The notes beneath the pieces are model-generated. The model saw only the letters and a program-made list of their open reading frames with translations, made no database searches and was not told the DNA's origin. Below, in pieces: positions 52,562 to 61,320 of a DNA stretch of 64,000 bases (within the stretch, counting starts at the first letter, position 1; every line of letters begins with the position of its first letter). Source of the stretch: Bacterioplanoides pacificum (GTDB lineage Bacteria > Pseudomonadota > Gammaproteobacteria > Pseudomonadales > Oceanobacteraceae); NCBI RefSeq assembly GCF_042648445.1, contig NZ_JBHRYB010000008.1:1-64000 (forward strand), written 5' to 3'. A program made the translations under genes and the position numbers.

Positions 52562-53311
52562 ATGATGATCTTATCAATAAAAACAGTTGCTGGCTTATTG
52601 TTGGCAGCTTTAACTTTTACTAGCCTGGCACAACAGAAACTGTATTTTTTTACTGAACAATACCCGCCTTATAATATGACTGATGATGGTCGTGCGTTTG
52701 CGCATAAAGCCGATGAAATTACCGGCTTGTGTACCGATGTTATTAAAGCCGTCATTCGTGAAACACCTTATGACTCCCGCATTAAATTGCGCAACTGGAA
52801 ATACGGTATGGAAAGAAGCAAGCGCAAAGCCAATACCGGTGTTTTTTGCGCTGCACGCAGTCCTGAACGCGAAGCCTTGTTTCATTGGGTCGGGCCGATT
52901 ACTAATCTCGGCTGGGCCTTATTCTCACTGCCGGGTTCGGATATCAAACTGAATTCTCTGGAAGACGCCCGGGATTATAAAATCGGCGGTTATAAAGGCG
53001 ACGTGATGAGCAATTACCTGATTGAGAAAGGGTTTAACGTCGAATTATCCGACTCATCACAAATGGTGCCACGTCGTTTGCAACTGGGTCAGGTTGATTT
53101 ATGGGTAACCGATCAGTTGTCCGGCCCTTACACCGCGGCGGATGCCGCGGAACTGGAAATTAAAGAGGTGCTGACCTTCCGGAATACGCCGATGTTCCTG
53201 GCCATTAATCGTGATACTTCTGATGATGTTATCAATACCTTGCAGTCGGCGCTGGATAAGCTGCGTAACGACGGTGTGTTAGCGGGTATCGAACAGGCTT
53301 ACGGCCGCTGA
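52562..53311 (+). CDS. Periplasmic solute-binding protein (SBP_bac_3-like)
   Basis: A 249-residue protein with a signal peptide (cleavage after SLA near residue 21). It resembles the amino-acid-type extracellular binding domain: LYFFTEQYPPYNMTDDGRAF at the start of the mature part, GLCTDVIKAVIRETPYD, FHWVGPITNLGWALFSLPGS and VDLWVTDQLSGPYTAADA. No permease or ATPase genes are adjacent. Stand-alone members of this group are frequent in marine gammaproteobacteria and may serve in sensing or as orphan receptors. Two consecutive ATGs (52562, 52565) are possible starts. Confidence 0.82.
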   Translation: MMILSIKTVAGLLLAALTFTSLAQQKLYFFTEQYPPYNMTDDGRAFAHKADEITGLCTDVIKAVIRETPYDSRIKLRNWKYGMERSKRKANTGVFCAARSPEREALFHWVGPITNLGWALFSLPGSDIKLNSLEDARDYKIGGYKGDVMSNYLIEKGFNVELSDSSQMVPRRLQLGQVDLWVTDQLSGPYTAADAAELEIKEVLTFRNTPMFLAINRDTSDDVINTLQSALDKLRNDGVLAGIEQAYGR

Positions 53312-53328
53312 TATCGCGCTGATATCGT

Positions 53329-53351
53329 GACCCGGCTTTTTCAGCCGGGTC
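53329..53351 (+). terminator. Hairpin after the solute-binding protein gene
   Basis: GACCCGGCT (53329-53337) pairs with AGCCGGGTC (53343-53351). There is no T tract, so termination is only suggested by position, 18 bp after the stop. Confidence 0.4.
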
Positions 53352-53571
53352 GGATCCGGACAATCTTCTTATCTCCTGCTCAGGTGTATGTCCGTTTTTC
53401 ACTAATATCTGTTTATCTCACTGATTTCCTGATGTTTTCTGGTTGCTGAAGTCGCTTTGCCCAAAGTTGACGAGTCATTCTGTTTTAAATACCTTGGTCG
53501 ACTAAAGCGGAATCGTGTGTCAGTTTTGTATTAATGCGATTACAGAAGCGGGCTTAACAAGAAGAATAACG

Positions 53572-53787
53572 ATGAAAAAACACCACTGGGATATCGTCAT
53601 CATTGGCGCCGGCGTCAGCGGCATTGGCGCTGCCGTGCGGTTTTTGCAACAGGGCTTCAGTGACTTTGTCATTCTGGAGAAGTACGACGACCTGGGCGGC
53701 ACCTGGCGCGACAATACCTATCCGGGTTGCGCCTGCGATGTACCCTCGGCGCTGTATTCTTATTCGTTTGCGCAACGCCCAGAATGA
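53572..53787 (+). pseudogene. N-terminal fragment of a flavin-containing (Baeyer-Villiger type) monooxygenase
   Basis: The first 71 residues of an FAD-dependent monooxygenase: the FAD motif DIVIIGAGVSGIGAAVRFLQ, then LEKYDDLGGTWRDNTYPGCA and DVPSALYSYSFAQ. The frame then ends abruptly at 53787, whereas a full enzyme is about 500 residues. The sequence beyond 53787 belongs to unrelated gene fragments on the other strand. This is a truncation scar rather than a short functional gene. Confidence 0.8.
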
Positions 53788-53797
53788 GCCGATCTGG

Positions 53798-53967
53798 AAT
53801 CACCGGCAACGCAGTAAAAATCAGCAAGACCATCGCCGCGATAATACCTTTAGGCATATCTTTAGCCGGATCTTTCGCTTCTTCTGCCGCCAATGGTACA
53901 CCGCGGGCTTTGTTGCCGAATACATAGCAATCAAACTCTTTAAAACCAATATCGCTAAATCGACGCT
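53798..53967 (-). pseudogene. Mosaic remnant: SpoU-methylase-like piece fused to an ethanolamine-permease-like piece
   Basis: One open minus-strand frame first encodes KEFDCYVFGNKARGVP (about 53941-53894), very like FDCYLFGNEARGVP of the RNA methylase at 59035. It then continues at GVP into LAAEEAKDPAKDMPKGIIAA (53893-53834) and MVLLIFTALPVI (to 53798), which matches an internal part of APC-type ethanolamine permeases. Neither piece has a start or the rest of its gene. The joint could be a microhomology junction. It lies next to the truncated monooxygenase, on the opposite strand. Confidence 0.55.
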
Positions 53968-53983
53968 TAAACCGGTGCCAGTC

Positions 53984-54814
53984 TTACATAAATACCTGAA
54001 GCAACATCCTTAAGCCGGTGATGAGCAGAACAACGGCAAAGACTTTTTTGAGTTTGCCGGCATCTAGTTTTGCCGCCAACGATGCGCCTACCGGGGCAAA
54101 GGCAACCGTCAGCGGTACAATGCACAAAAAGCCTGCCAGATTGACTAAACCAAAGGTTCCTGCCGGAGCATCATCCGGTGTGCTGCCCAGCAGGAGCATG
54201 GTCAGTGCACCGGGTAATGAAATAATCAGGCCGATGGCTGCTGCTGTGCCAACGGCTTTGTGTGCCGGATAGTTGTATAGGGTAAGCAGTGGCACGGAAA
54301 TAGTACCGCCTCCGATTCCCACCATTGAACTGAAAAAGCCAATCGAGGTGCCCATGACGGTTTGCCCGGCTTTACCTGGCAGAGCGGAGAATATGGCAGA
54401 CTTTCCTGTTCTGAACAGCATGTTTAATGCGGATAAAGTTGCGATTACACCGAATAATACAGTAAGCCATGTCCCGTCTGCACGCGTCACCAGCCAGCTT
54501 CCTGCCAGGACGCCAATAAGAATAAATACACTCCAGCGCTTTAAAAGATCAACATCGACGTTACCTTTTTGCCTGTGTGAGCGTATAGAGCTGATCGATG
54601 TCGGCACAATGGTCGCCAGAGACGTGGCAGTAGCGACGATCATCGCGGATTCAGGCGAAACACCAAAGCCCTGAAAGATAAAAAACAACACCGGCACAAT
54701 AACAATGCCGCCACCAACCCCGAGAAGGCCCGCCAATATCCCTGCGAAAATACCGGTCGCGATCAGGGCAAGAATAGTCGGTAAATGATTGATAAATAAT
54801 TCGATAATATTCAT
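53984..54814 (-). CDS. TSUP-family (TauE/SafE) membrane transporter
   Basis: A 276-residue inner-membrane protein with eight or so hydrophobic helices in two homologous halves. Each half has the family's glycine motif: GILAGLLGVGGGIVIVPVLF (about 22-41) and FFSSMVGIGGGTISVPLLTL (about 160-180). The start is taken at the ATG at 54814 (MNIIELFINHLPT), because the longer frame begins at a TTG inside the upstream terminator hairpin. TSUP proteins move sulfite, sulfonates or other small anions. It follows mesD on the same strand, and a link to sulfur metabolism is plausible. Confidence 0.85.
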   Translation of the reverse strand: MNIIELFINHLPTILALIATGIFAGILAGLLGVGGGIVIVPVLFFIFQGFGVSPESAMIVATATSLATIVPTSISSIRSHRQKGNVDVDLLKRWSVFILIGVLAGSWLVTRADGTWLTVLFGVIATLSALNMLFRTGKSAIFSALPGKAGQTVMGTSIGFFSSMVGIGGGTISVPLLTLYNYPAHKAVGTAAAIGLIISLPGALTMLLLGSTPDDAPAGTFGLVNLAGFLCIVPLTVAFAPVGASLAAKLDAGKLKKVFAVVLLITGLRMLLQVFM

Positions 54815-54855
54815 TAACAGATGACTTGATTGAATGATGGATAAACGGAATAAAT

Positions 54856-54883
54856 CCAACAGGGGCGGTATCGCCCCTGTTGG
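54856..54883 (-). terminator. Terminator-like hairpin after mesD
   Basis: CCAACAGGGGCG paired with CGCCCCTGTTGG around a 4-nt loop, a perfect 12-bp stem, followed on the minus strand by ATTTATT. It lies 21 bp after the mesD stop and may separate or attenuate expression of the TSUP gene. Confidence 0.7.
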
Positions 54884-54904
54884 ATTTTCAGCACAGCAAA
54901 GGTA

Positions 54905-55933
54905 TCAGACGGAAAGCTCTTTTCTGACGATCTCTGCCCCGGCCGCCAGTGCATGAAGTTTCCCTCTTGCCACGTCGCGGGACAGCGGCGCCATGCCGCA
55001 GTTGGTGCAGGGATAAATCTTGTCGGCATCGGCATATTTCAGCGCTTCACGAATGGTCGCGGCGACTTCTTCGGGTGTTTCAATGGTATCGGTGGCCACG
55101 TCAATGGCACCGACCATGATCTTTTTACCTTTAAGAAGGGACAGAACTTCTAAAGGAATCCGGCCGTTGTGGCATTCCAGCGAAATAATATCAATGCTGG
55201 ATTTCTGAATGGCAGGAAACGTTTTTTCGTAGTGCAACCATTCTTCACCCAGTGTCTTTTTCCAGTCGGTATTGGCTTTAATGCCGTAGCCATAACAGAT
55301 GTGGACAGCGGTTTCACAGGTTAAGCCGGCCTTGGCGATTTCCAGCGCCTCTATACCCCATTCGTTCACATCATCAAGAAATACGTTAAAAGCGGGCTCA
55401 TCGAACTGAATGATGTTAACGCCTGCTGCTTCCAGTTCTTTGGCTTCCTGATTAAGCGCTTTGGCAAATTCAAAGGCCAGTTTTTTACGATCCTGATAAT
55501 AGTCATCATACAGGGTATCAACCATGGTCATGGGGCCAGGCAGCGCCCATTTAATGGGCTGGTTGGTCTGGGCGCGCAGAAATTTTGCATCGTCAACAAA
55601 AACCGGCTTCTGGCGGCTGACCGGGCCGACAATTCCCGGTACGCTGGCGTCGTAGCGATCGCGGATTCTTACCGTTTTTTTATTCTCAAAATCAACGCCA
55701 CTCAGGTTTTCAATAAAGGTTGTTACAAAGTGCTGGCGGGTTTGTTCGCCGTCACTGACGATATCAATGCCAGCATGTTCCTGCTCTTTCAGCGTAATGC
55801 GCAGGGCATCTTGTCTGCCCAGGGTCAGCTCAGCACCTTCCAGTTTCCAGGGTGACCATAATGTTTCAGGCTCGGCCAGCCACGAAGGCTTGGGCAGACT
55901 GCCGGCGGTTGAGGTCGGGAGTAGTTTTTTCAT
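54905..55933 (-). CDS. mesD: Core methionine synthase MesD (folate-independent MetE-like)
   Basis: A 342-residue protein of the MetE/UROD fold that corresponds to the catalytic C-terminal half of cobalamin-independent methionine synthase. Recognisable parts are TSTAGSLPKPSWL (about 7-19), IVSDGEQTRQHFV, WALPGPMTMVDTLYDDYY, IQFDEPAFNVF, SLECHNGRIP with the zinc-site region, and YPCTNCGMAPLSRDVA, holding the last Cys ligands. It lacks the N-terminal folate-binding half of MetE. With the DUF1852 partner directly upstream (5 bp) it matches the MesD/MesX system of Acinetobacter, a methionine synthase that does not use methyl-folate. A MetR-type regulator lies upstream on the same strand. Confidence 0.85.
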   Translation of the reverse strand: MKKLLPTSTAGSLPKPSWLAEPETLWSPWKLEGAELTLGRQDALRITLKEQEHAGIDIVSDGEQTRQHFVTTFIENLSGVDFENKKTVRIRDRYDASVPGIVGPVSRQKPVFVDDAKFLRAQTNQPIKWALPGPMTMVDTLYDDYYQDRKKLAFEFAKALNQEAKELEAAGVNIIQFDEPAFNVFLDDVNEWGIEALEIAKAGLTCETAVHICYGYGIKANTDWKKTLGEEWLHYEKTFPAIQKSSIDIISLECHNGRIPLEVLSLLKGKKIMVGAIDVATDTIETPEEVAATIREALKYADADKIYPCTNCGMAPLSRDVARGKLHALAAGAEIVRKELSV

Positions 55934-55938
55934 AATGA

Positions 55939-56931
55939 TCAGTACCCGGCTTGTTGATCAGAGAAGGCGGCCGACCATGCTTCCAGTATCGGCTGGTGGC
56001 GCTGAATAAAGTATTCAGCACACCATTTGCCTTGCTCGGTGGCCAGACGATTACGTTCTTCCCGGTCATAGACGACCTGCGTTAACGAGCAATCCTGATT
56101 CTTCAGGCTGGGTTGGTAGATTTCACCGGCAATGGAGTGCGCGTTGTAAATTTCCGGCCGGTAAATCTTCTGGAACGTTTCCATGGTGCTCAGCGTGCTG
56201 ATCAGCTCCAGGGTGCTGTAATCGTTAAGCAGATCGCCAAAGAAAAAGAACGCAAACGGCGCGACGCTGCATGGTGGCATAAAATAGCGCACCTTCATGC
56301 CCATCTTTTGAAAATACTGCTCGGTCAGCGACGGTTCATTCGGCAGGTATTCAACACCCAGAACCGGGTGTTGGTTGCTGGTACGACGGTAAATTTTATT
56401 GTCTGAAACGCTCAGGCAGATCACCGGCAGTTTGTTGAAATTTGCTTTGTACACACTGGATTGAACAAAGTCTTTAAACATATTGCCGTGTAGGTCGCCA
56501 AAGTCAGCAGGCACGGTAAATTCGTTTTTGCCTTCGTTATGGCTGCGCAGCACGACACTGAAATCGTAGTCGCGCACATAAGAGGAGAAGTTATTACCTA
56601 CAGTACCCTCAATCCGTTTGTTGGTTTTGTGGTCGATGATGTAGGTTTTCAGAATTTCGATGGTGGGAAAAGTCTCGCCATTGCCTGCCACATCAATATC
56701 AACATGAATAATATCAAGCTCAACAGAGTAGCGGTCTTTGTTCGGATTATCCCAATGCGCCAGTCCGTTGAAACAGTTGTTAATCATGTCGATAGCTTTG
56801 CGCAGATTCTCCTGGCGCTGTTCACCGCGGGCCAGGTTGGCAAAATTGGTGGTTAAGCGGGTATTGTCCGATGGCTCATAGTGCTCATCAAAGCGAATGC
56901 TCTTAATGGTGTATGTAAAACCGTTGCTCAT
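55939..56931 (-). CDS. mesX: DUF1852 protein MesX, partner of MesD
   Basis: A 330-residue protein of the DUF1852 family, taken from the ATG at 56931 (MSNGFTYTIKSIRFDEHYEP). Family hallmarks are NTRLTTNFANLARGEQRQEN (about 23-42), IDMINNCFNGLAHWDNP and YFMPPCSVAPFAFFFFGDLL. MesX is required for MesD activity in Acinetobacter and the system needs oxygen, by published work recalled here. Its stop is 5 bp before the mesD start, so the two are translationally close. Between metR and mesX lies a 103-bp gap with an inverted repeat that may be a regulator site. Confidence 0.87.
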   Translation of the reverse strand: MSNGFTYTIKSIRFDEHYEPSDNTRLTTNFANLARGEQRQENLRKAIDMINNCFNGLAHWDNPNKDRYSVELDIIHVDIDVAGNGETFPTIEILKTYIIDHKTNKRIEGTVGNNFSSYVRDYDFSVVLRSHNEGKNEFTVPADFGDLHGNMFKDFVQSSVYKANFNKLPVICLSVSDNKIYRRTSNQHPVLGVEYLPNEPSLTEQYFQKMGMKVRYFMPPCSVAPFAFFFFGDLLNDYSTLELISTLSTMETFQKIYRPEIYNAHSIAGEIYQPSLKNQDCSLTQVVYDREERNRLATEQGKWCAEYFIQRHQPILEAWSAAFSDQQAGY

Positions 56932-56992
56932 TGTTTTCGTATTCCGTGCTGACCGTAAAAGATAACTGTGCACGTTATACATGGCTTGATGC

Positions 56993-57017
56993 ATGAGAAA
57001 TATTGATTTTATCTCAT
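56993..57017 (-). promoter_or_regulatory. Inverted repeat upstream of mesX, possible MetR site
   Basis: ATGAGA (56993-56998) and TCTCAT (57012-57017) form an inverted repeat across a 13-nt AT-rich centre, within the gap between metR and mesX. LysR-type regulators bind such T-N-A dyads. It does not exactly match the E. coli MetR consensus TGAA-N5-TTCA. Confidence 0.4.
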
Positions 57018-57034
57018 CAAGTCATTACTTATTC

Positions 57035-57943
57035 TCATGGGTTTGTCGATTCTGTCGGGTATTGGTAAGCGCGCGCCAGTTCAGTAAAGGCCTGCAGATA
57101 TTCGATATCGCCGTCATTTTCACGGGTACCCAGATAAATCTGTTTGGCGATGCCACTCTCACCCAGCCTTACGACCGCCAAAGGCAGCCTGGCGCAATAT
57201 TCTTCTGCCAGCCAGCGTGGTAAGGCCGCCACGCCCCGGCCGCAGGCGACCATTTGCAGCATAATATCGGTGGTTTCGCTGGTTTTGTGTTGCTTAGGCA
57301 CCACCATGGCCGGGTTGAGAAACTGGGTGTAGATGTCCAGCCGGTCGGTTGGCACCGGATAAGTCAGCAAAACCTGGTCGCGCAGATCTTCTGCCCGGGC
57401 GTATTCAACAGCCGTTAACGGATGATGCTTGGGGACCACCAGAACCTGCTCGTAATCAAACACCGGCTGGAAGTTCAGGCCGCTTTTATAGAAGGGGTCG
57501 GGTGTTACCAGCAGGTCAATTTCGTAATCCAGCAGTGCGCCAACACCGCCGAACTGAAATTTCTGTTTTACATCCACATCCACATCGGGCCAGGCATCCA
57601 GAAATGGCGATACCACTTTCAGCAGCCATTGGTAACAGGGGTGGCATTCCATACCAATTCTTAATGTGCCGCGCTCACCGCAGGCAATCTGTTTAAGTTT
57701 GCCTTCCGCATGTTCCAGCACCGGCAGCACGCGGTTGGCAATATTCAGCAGAAACCTGCCCGCTTGTGTCAGCCGCAGGCTGCGGCCTTCCCGCAACCAG
57801 ACTGCAGTACCGATATTGTCTTCCAGTTTGCGCATGGTGTGGCTTAAAGCAGATTGAGTAACGCAGAGCACCTGCGCGGCCGCCGTCAGCGACCCTTGTT
57901 GTTCGACCGCTTGTATAACCCTGAGGTGAGTGCGTTCCAGCAT
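57035..57943 (-). CDS. metR: MetR-type LysR-family regulator
   Basis: A 302-residue LysR-type activator. The winged-helix domain (MLERTHLRVIQAVEQQGSLT, then LCVTQSALSHTMRKLE) is followed by the effector domain with RIGMECHPCYQWLLKVVSPF (about 95-114), which is characteristic of MetR, whose coinducer is homocysteine. The start is set at 57943 by alignment with MetR; ATGs also occur at 57952 and upstream. It lies directly before mesX-mesD, so it probably controls methionine synthesis by this route. Confidence 0.85.
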   Translation of the reverse strand: MLERTHLRVIQAVEQQGSLTAAAQVLCVTQSALSHTMRKLEDNIGTAVWLREGRSLRLTQAGRFLLNIANRVLPVLEHAEGKLKQIACGERGTLRIGMECHPCYQWLLKVVSPFLDAWPDVDVDVKQKFQFGGVGALLDYEIDLLVTPDPFYKSGLNFQPVFDYEQVLVVPKHHPLTAVEYARAEDLRDQVLLTYPVPTDRLDIYTQFLNPAMVVPKQHKTSETTDIMLQMVACGRGVAALPRWLAEEYCARLPLAVVRLGESGIAKQIYLGTRENDGDIEYLQAFTELARAYQYPTESTNP

Positions 57944-58162
57944 ATTTTGCATGAGCCAAAGTAATGGGTGCGTGAAAATAAACCATTTTTGTTCACTAAA
58001 GAAGTTTTTTAAGATGCCTGTGTCTGTTCTGTAGTGATCGGCAAGAAAGGGTGAGCAAGGCGTTGCCACCGTTCAATTGGCAGCAGCCGGGCTGGTGTTA
58101 AAGCGCGGTTTACTTAATCCAATATCGGCCATGGCCGGTATGTTTATGATTTCTGGTTTGCA

Positions 58163-58945
58163 ATGAATAATCACGTTATGGGTTACCCACTTAAGCAGTA
58201 CGCCTGCCAGGTCAGTGCCATCGCTCCGCTGAGCGAAAATACCTACCAGATTGATCTGTTGGCACCGGATGATGCCAGCCTGAGCTACCACGCCGGCCAG
58301 CATCTTCAACTTGAATTAAACCCTGAACAGGAAGCCGGTATGCAATCGCTTTCTTACACGATTGCGAATGCCTGCAAACCCGATAGCCCGCAACGGCTGC
58401 AGCTGATTATTCACAAAAACAGTGAGTTTTCCGGAGAAATAATCAAGGCGCTTGGCTCTCTTTGTGAAAGAAATGAACGCGCCAGGGTAACCTTGCCGCT
58501 GGGCAAGGCCTATCTGCAAACCCGGCTTGATCAGCCACATGTGTTGGTTGCTGCAGGCTCTGGTATTGCGAAGATAAAATGCATTATTGAAGAAATCGTA
58601 AACCGGAAACCAGACGCGGATGTGACCATTTATTGGTCCAACAGGGGCGTGAATGACTTTTATCTTCTTGATTTTTTTCAGCGCCTCAAAAGCCTATACA
58701 AGACAATCACATTCATTCCTGTATTGGAATCAAAGTCCCCCGGCTGGGCTGGCCGCTCGGGCTATCTTTATGAGGTTATCCAGCAAGATTTTGCCAGCCT
58801 TGAACATACGAAAATGTATCTGTGCGGTTCGCCGGGGATGGTGTACGGCACCATGGATCAGCTTAAATCCAAGGGGCTTAAAGAAGAAAACTGCTATTCA
58901 GATGTTTTCGAGTACGCGCCAAGGTTGCCGCAGTCAGAAGGGTAA
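58163..58945 (+). CDS. Fre/LuxG-like NAD(P)H-flavin reductase
   Basis: A 260-residue ferredoxin-NADP reductase superfamily protein without an iron-sulfur domain. The FAD-binding region has YHAGQHLQLELNP then MQSLSYTIANA (about 67-77, a variant of the RxYS motif). The NAD-binding half has HVLVAAGSGIAKIKCIIEEI (about 125-145) and MYLCGSPGMVYGTMDQLKSK. Close to Fre/LuxG in layout. It is divergent from metR. MesD/MesX activity depends on oxygen, so a reductase supplying reduced flavin would fit, but that is an inference from position. Confidence 0.75.
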   Translation: MNNHVMGYPLKQYACQVSAIAPLSENTYQIDLLAPDDASLSYHAGQHLQLELNPEQEAGMQSLSYTIANACKPDSPQRLQLIIHKNSEFSGEIIKALGSLCERNERARVTLPLGKAYLQTRLDQPHVLVAAGSGIAKIKCIIEEIVNRKPDADVTIYWSNRGVNDFYLLDFFQRLKSLYKTITFIPVLESKSPGWAGRSGYLYEVIQQDFASLEHTKMYLCGSPGMVYGTMDQLKSKGLKEENCYSDVFEYAPRLPQSEG

Positions 58946-59034
58946 GGTTTGGCCGTTGGCAGCCGCTGCCTGGTCAGCGTCTGCCATTCGTGCGGTTATT
59001 GCTAACAACCGGCTGTAGTGATTTTTTCGACCAG

Positions 59035-59736
59035 CTATCGTCTTAATTCATAAATACACATATTCACTGCTGAGGCTAAATTCAGCGATTCGATAGCGCC
59101 ACTGCCGTTAATAGTGAACGGCGATACTTCAAAATCAGTGAGCAGTTCGTTGGGCACACCGCGTGCTTCATTGCCAAACAGATAACAATCGAATGACCCA
59201 AAAGCGGCGCTGCTCAGTGGCTCGCCTGCCATGTCCAGGGTGGCGATGCGGGGGTAACGCTGGTGCAATTGCGCCAGACTGACGTCCTGTTCGATGTCAA
59301 CATGAAAAATGGCGCCCATGCTGGCACGCACTACCTTGGGGTTGAACGGATCAACACTGCCCGGGCTGAGGATGCATTTAAAGCCACCAAACCAACCGAG
59401 GGTGCGCAAAATAGTGCCCAGATTGCCCGGGTCCTGCACTTCATAAAGGTAAACAGCGCGTTGGTCACGGTTGTTGTCGGCTGACTGAAACGGCACCACC
59501 GCAATAATGCCCTGGGGTGTTTTGGTATCGGCAATGGCGGCCATTTTTTTGCTGCTGATCAGCGTTTTTTTAAACCGCGTAGGCCAGTCCTGATAAGCTT
59601 CCGTGACCAGAACTTCACACTCGCTGAGTGATGTTTTTTCCAGCTCCAGCAGCAGGTGTTCACCTTCCACCAGGTAATGGCCGAACTGTTGGCGGTATTT
59701 TTTCTGGTTCAGCTTTTTGATGTCGTCGAGTTTCAT
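59035..59736 (-). CDS. SpoU-family RNA 2'-O-ribose methyltransferase
   Basis: A 233-residue TrmH/RlmB-like methylase from the ATG at 59736 (MKLDDIKKLNQKKYRQQFGH). The N-terminal substrate-binding part (about 1-85) has YLVEGEHLLLEL. The SPOUT domain carries VQDPGNLGTILRTLGWFG, CYLFGNEARGVPNELL and SGAIESLNLASAVNM. It methylates a ribose in rRNA or tRNA; the exact nucleotide is not evident. A shorter relative of its GNEARGVP segment occurs in the remnant at 53.9 kb. Divergent from the AraC gene. Confidence 0.85.
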   Translation of the reverse strand: MKLDDIKKLNQKKYRQQFGHYLVEGEHLLLELEKTSLSECEVLVTEAYQDWPTRFKKTLISSKKMAAIADTKTPQGIIAVVPFQSADNNRDQRAVYLYEVQDPGNLGTILRTLGWFGGFKCILSPGSVDPFNPKVVRASMGAIFHVDIEQDVSLAQLHQRYPRIATLDMAGEPLSSAAFGSFDCYLFGNEARGVPNELLTDFEVSPFTINGSGAIESLNLASAVNMCIYELRR

Positions 59737-59857
59737 AATTGTGCACGCTGCAGCGCTAACGGGATCAGCGCGCATTGTAGCGAAATCGATGTGCCACTGC
59801 CGCAGTCATTTTGTACACTCGTGCAGCGGTCAGTCGTTGCTTTCACAGGGAGAAAAC

Positions 59858-60667
59858 ATGCAGTCATTAGTCAGCCGGGCACAGCAGTTGTTGCAACAGC
59901 AGCCCGACGCGCCGTTTGCGGTGTATTCCTCGGTCAGAGAGCAGGTGTTGCTGAATGTGCCTGTGGTGAAGCCTTTGCTGGTGTGTGTGGCGGATGGCTG
60001 TAAGCAGTTGGGTGATCGGGCTGAGATCAGCTGTACGGCCGGGCATTTTGTCTTTCTGCCGGGATCCGGGCGCATCAATATGCGTAATATTCCGGCACAA
60101 AGCCGTTACCGGGCGTTGTTAATGGAGTTTGAAGCGGATGATTTTGCTGCTCTGGACGCCAGCCCGGCTGTGGCCAGTGATCAGCCTCCCGCGGGCATTA
60201 TTGATGAGTTGTTATTACACAGTCTGCAGCAGTATATCGACTGGTCGGTACAGGTTCCGGCTGCGTTATTAAGCTTGCGGCGCCAGGAAATCCTGCGCTT
60301 ATTGCAGTGGCAGGGGTATCACGGGCTGACGTCTCTGGTACGTGCTCCGTCTCTCAGTCAGCGTTTGCATCAGCTGATCCGTGAACAGCCGGCGGCGGAT
60401 CATACCGCGGCGTCACTCGGGCGCCAGTTAGCTATGAGTGAGGCTACTTTGCACCGGCGTCTGAAAGCGGAAAATACCCGGTTGCAGGATATTAAAGATG
60501 GCGCCCGGCTGGGGCTGGCATTGCACTGGTTGCAAACCGGTAACGATGCGGTCAGCCGTATTGCAGAAAATTGTGGTTATGTCTCGCCGTCGCGTTTCAG
60601 TGAAAAGTTCCGCCAGCAGTTTGGCCTGACGCCCAGTGAGTTACGCAAAACCCGGCTGATGGAATAG
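59858..60667 (+). CDS. AraC-family transcriptional regulator
   Basis: A 269-residue regulator starting at the ATG at 59858 (MQSLVSRAQQLLQQQPDAPF) with CAGGGAGAA upstream; the open frame reaches back over the divergent methylase start. The N-terminal half is a cupin-like sensor (CVADGCKQLGDRAEISCTAG, PGSGRINMRNIP). The C-terminal half has both helix-turn-helix units (AASLGRQLAMSEATLHRRLK, and VSRIAENCGYVSPSRFSEKF). The target is unknown; the exported YbhB-like protein 104 bp downstream is a candidate. Confidence 0.83.
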   Translation: MQSLVSRAQQLLQQQPDAPFAVYSSVREQVLLNVPVVKPLLVCVADGCKQLGDRAEISCTAGHFVFLPGSGRINMRNIPAQSRYRALLMEFEADDFAALDASPAVASDQPPAGIIDELLLHSLQQYIDWSVQVPAALLSLRRQEILRLLQWQGYHGLTSLVRAPSLSQRLHQLIREQPAADHTAASLGRQLAMSEATLHRRLKAENTRLQDIKDGARLGLALHWLQTGNDAVSRIAENCGYVSPSRFSEKFRQQFGLTPSELRKTRLME

Positions 60668-60774
60668 GGCGAACAGCTGATTGTTTTTGTACTACAGCCG
60701 CTGCAGCTTACTGCTTATCATAATTTCCGACCTGTTGCCGTTTTGGTGCAGGCGCTGCGCTTAAGGAGTATGTG

Positions 60775-61320
60775 ATGAAATTAGTTTCTGCGGTGGTAAT
60801 GACGGGTTTATTAAGCCCACTGGCCAGTGCCGATATGGTAATCAGCAGTGACGATATTCGTGCCGCTGAGTTGATGCCGAAAGCACAAGAGTTTAGCGGT
60901 TTTGGTTGTGACGGCGGTAATCAGTCGCCACATTTATCCTGGAGTGGTGCGCCGGAAGGTACTCAGGCGTATGCGGTCTTCGCTTACGATCCGGATGCAC
61001 CCACTGGCAGTGGCTGGTGGCACTGGCAGCTGGTGAATCTTCCGGCCACGACGACGACGCTGGCAGCGGGCGCCGGCGCGGCTGACAACACGGCGTTACC
61101 GCCAGGCAGTATGCAGATGCGCAACGATTACGGCGCTCATGCGTTTGGTGGTGCCTGTCCTCCGGCCGGTGATAAAGCCCACCGCTATCAGTTCACGGTG
61201 TTTGCGTTAAAACAGAAACTGGAATTGCCGGCCGATGCCTCAGCGGCATTAACCGGTTATATGGTTAATGCCAATGCACTGGATTCGGTGACGCTGGAAG
61301 CGCTGTATCAGCGCGACTGA
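60775..61320 (+). CDS. YbhB/YbcL-type (PEBP, Raf kinase inhibitor-like) exported protein
   Basis: A 181-residue protein with a signal peptide (MKLVSAVVMTGLLSPLASA), so periplasmic. The phosphatidylethanolamine-binding-protein fold is shown by FGCDGGNQSPHLSWSGAPEG (about 41-60), YAVFAYDPDAPTGSGWWHWQ (about 64-83) and the late HRYQFTVFALKQKL. The ATG at 60775 has AGGAG 8 nt upstream; the GTG three bases earlier is less likely. Bacterial members have no settled function. Its 3' end overlaps the convergent queG by 13 bp. Confidence 0.86.
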   Translation: MKLVSAVVMTGLLSPLASADMVISSDDIRAAELMPKAQEFSGFGCDGGNQSPHLSWSGAPEGTQAYAVFAYDPDAPTGSGWWHWQLVNLPATTTTLAAGAGAADNTALPPGSMQMRNDYGAHAFGGACPPAGDKAHRYQFTVFALKQKLELPADASAALTGYMVNANALDSVTLEALYQRD

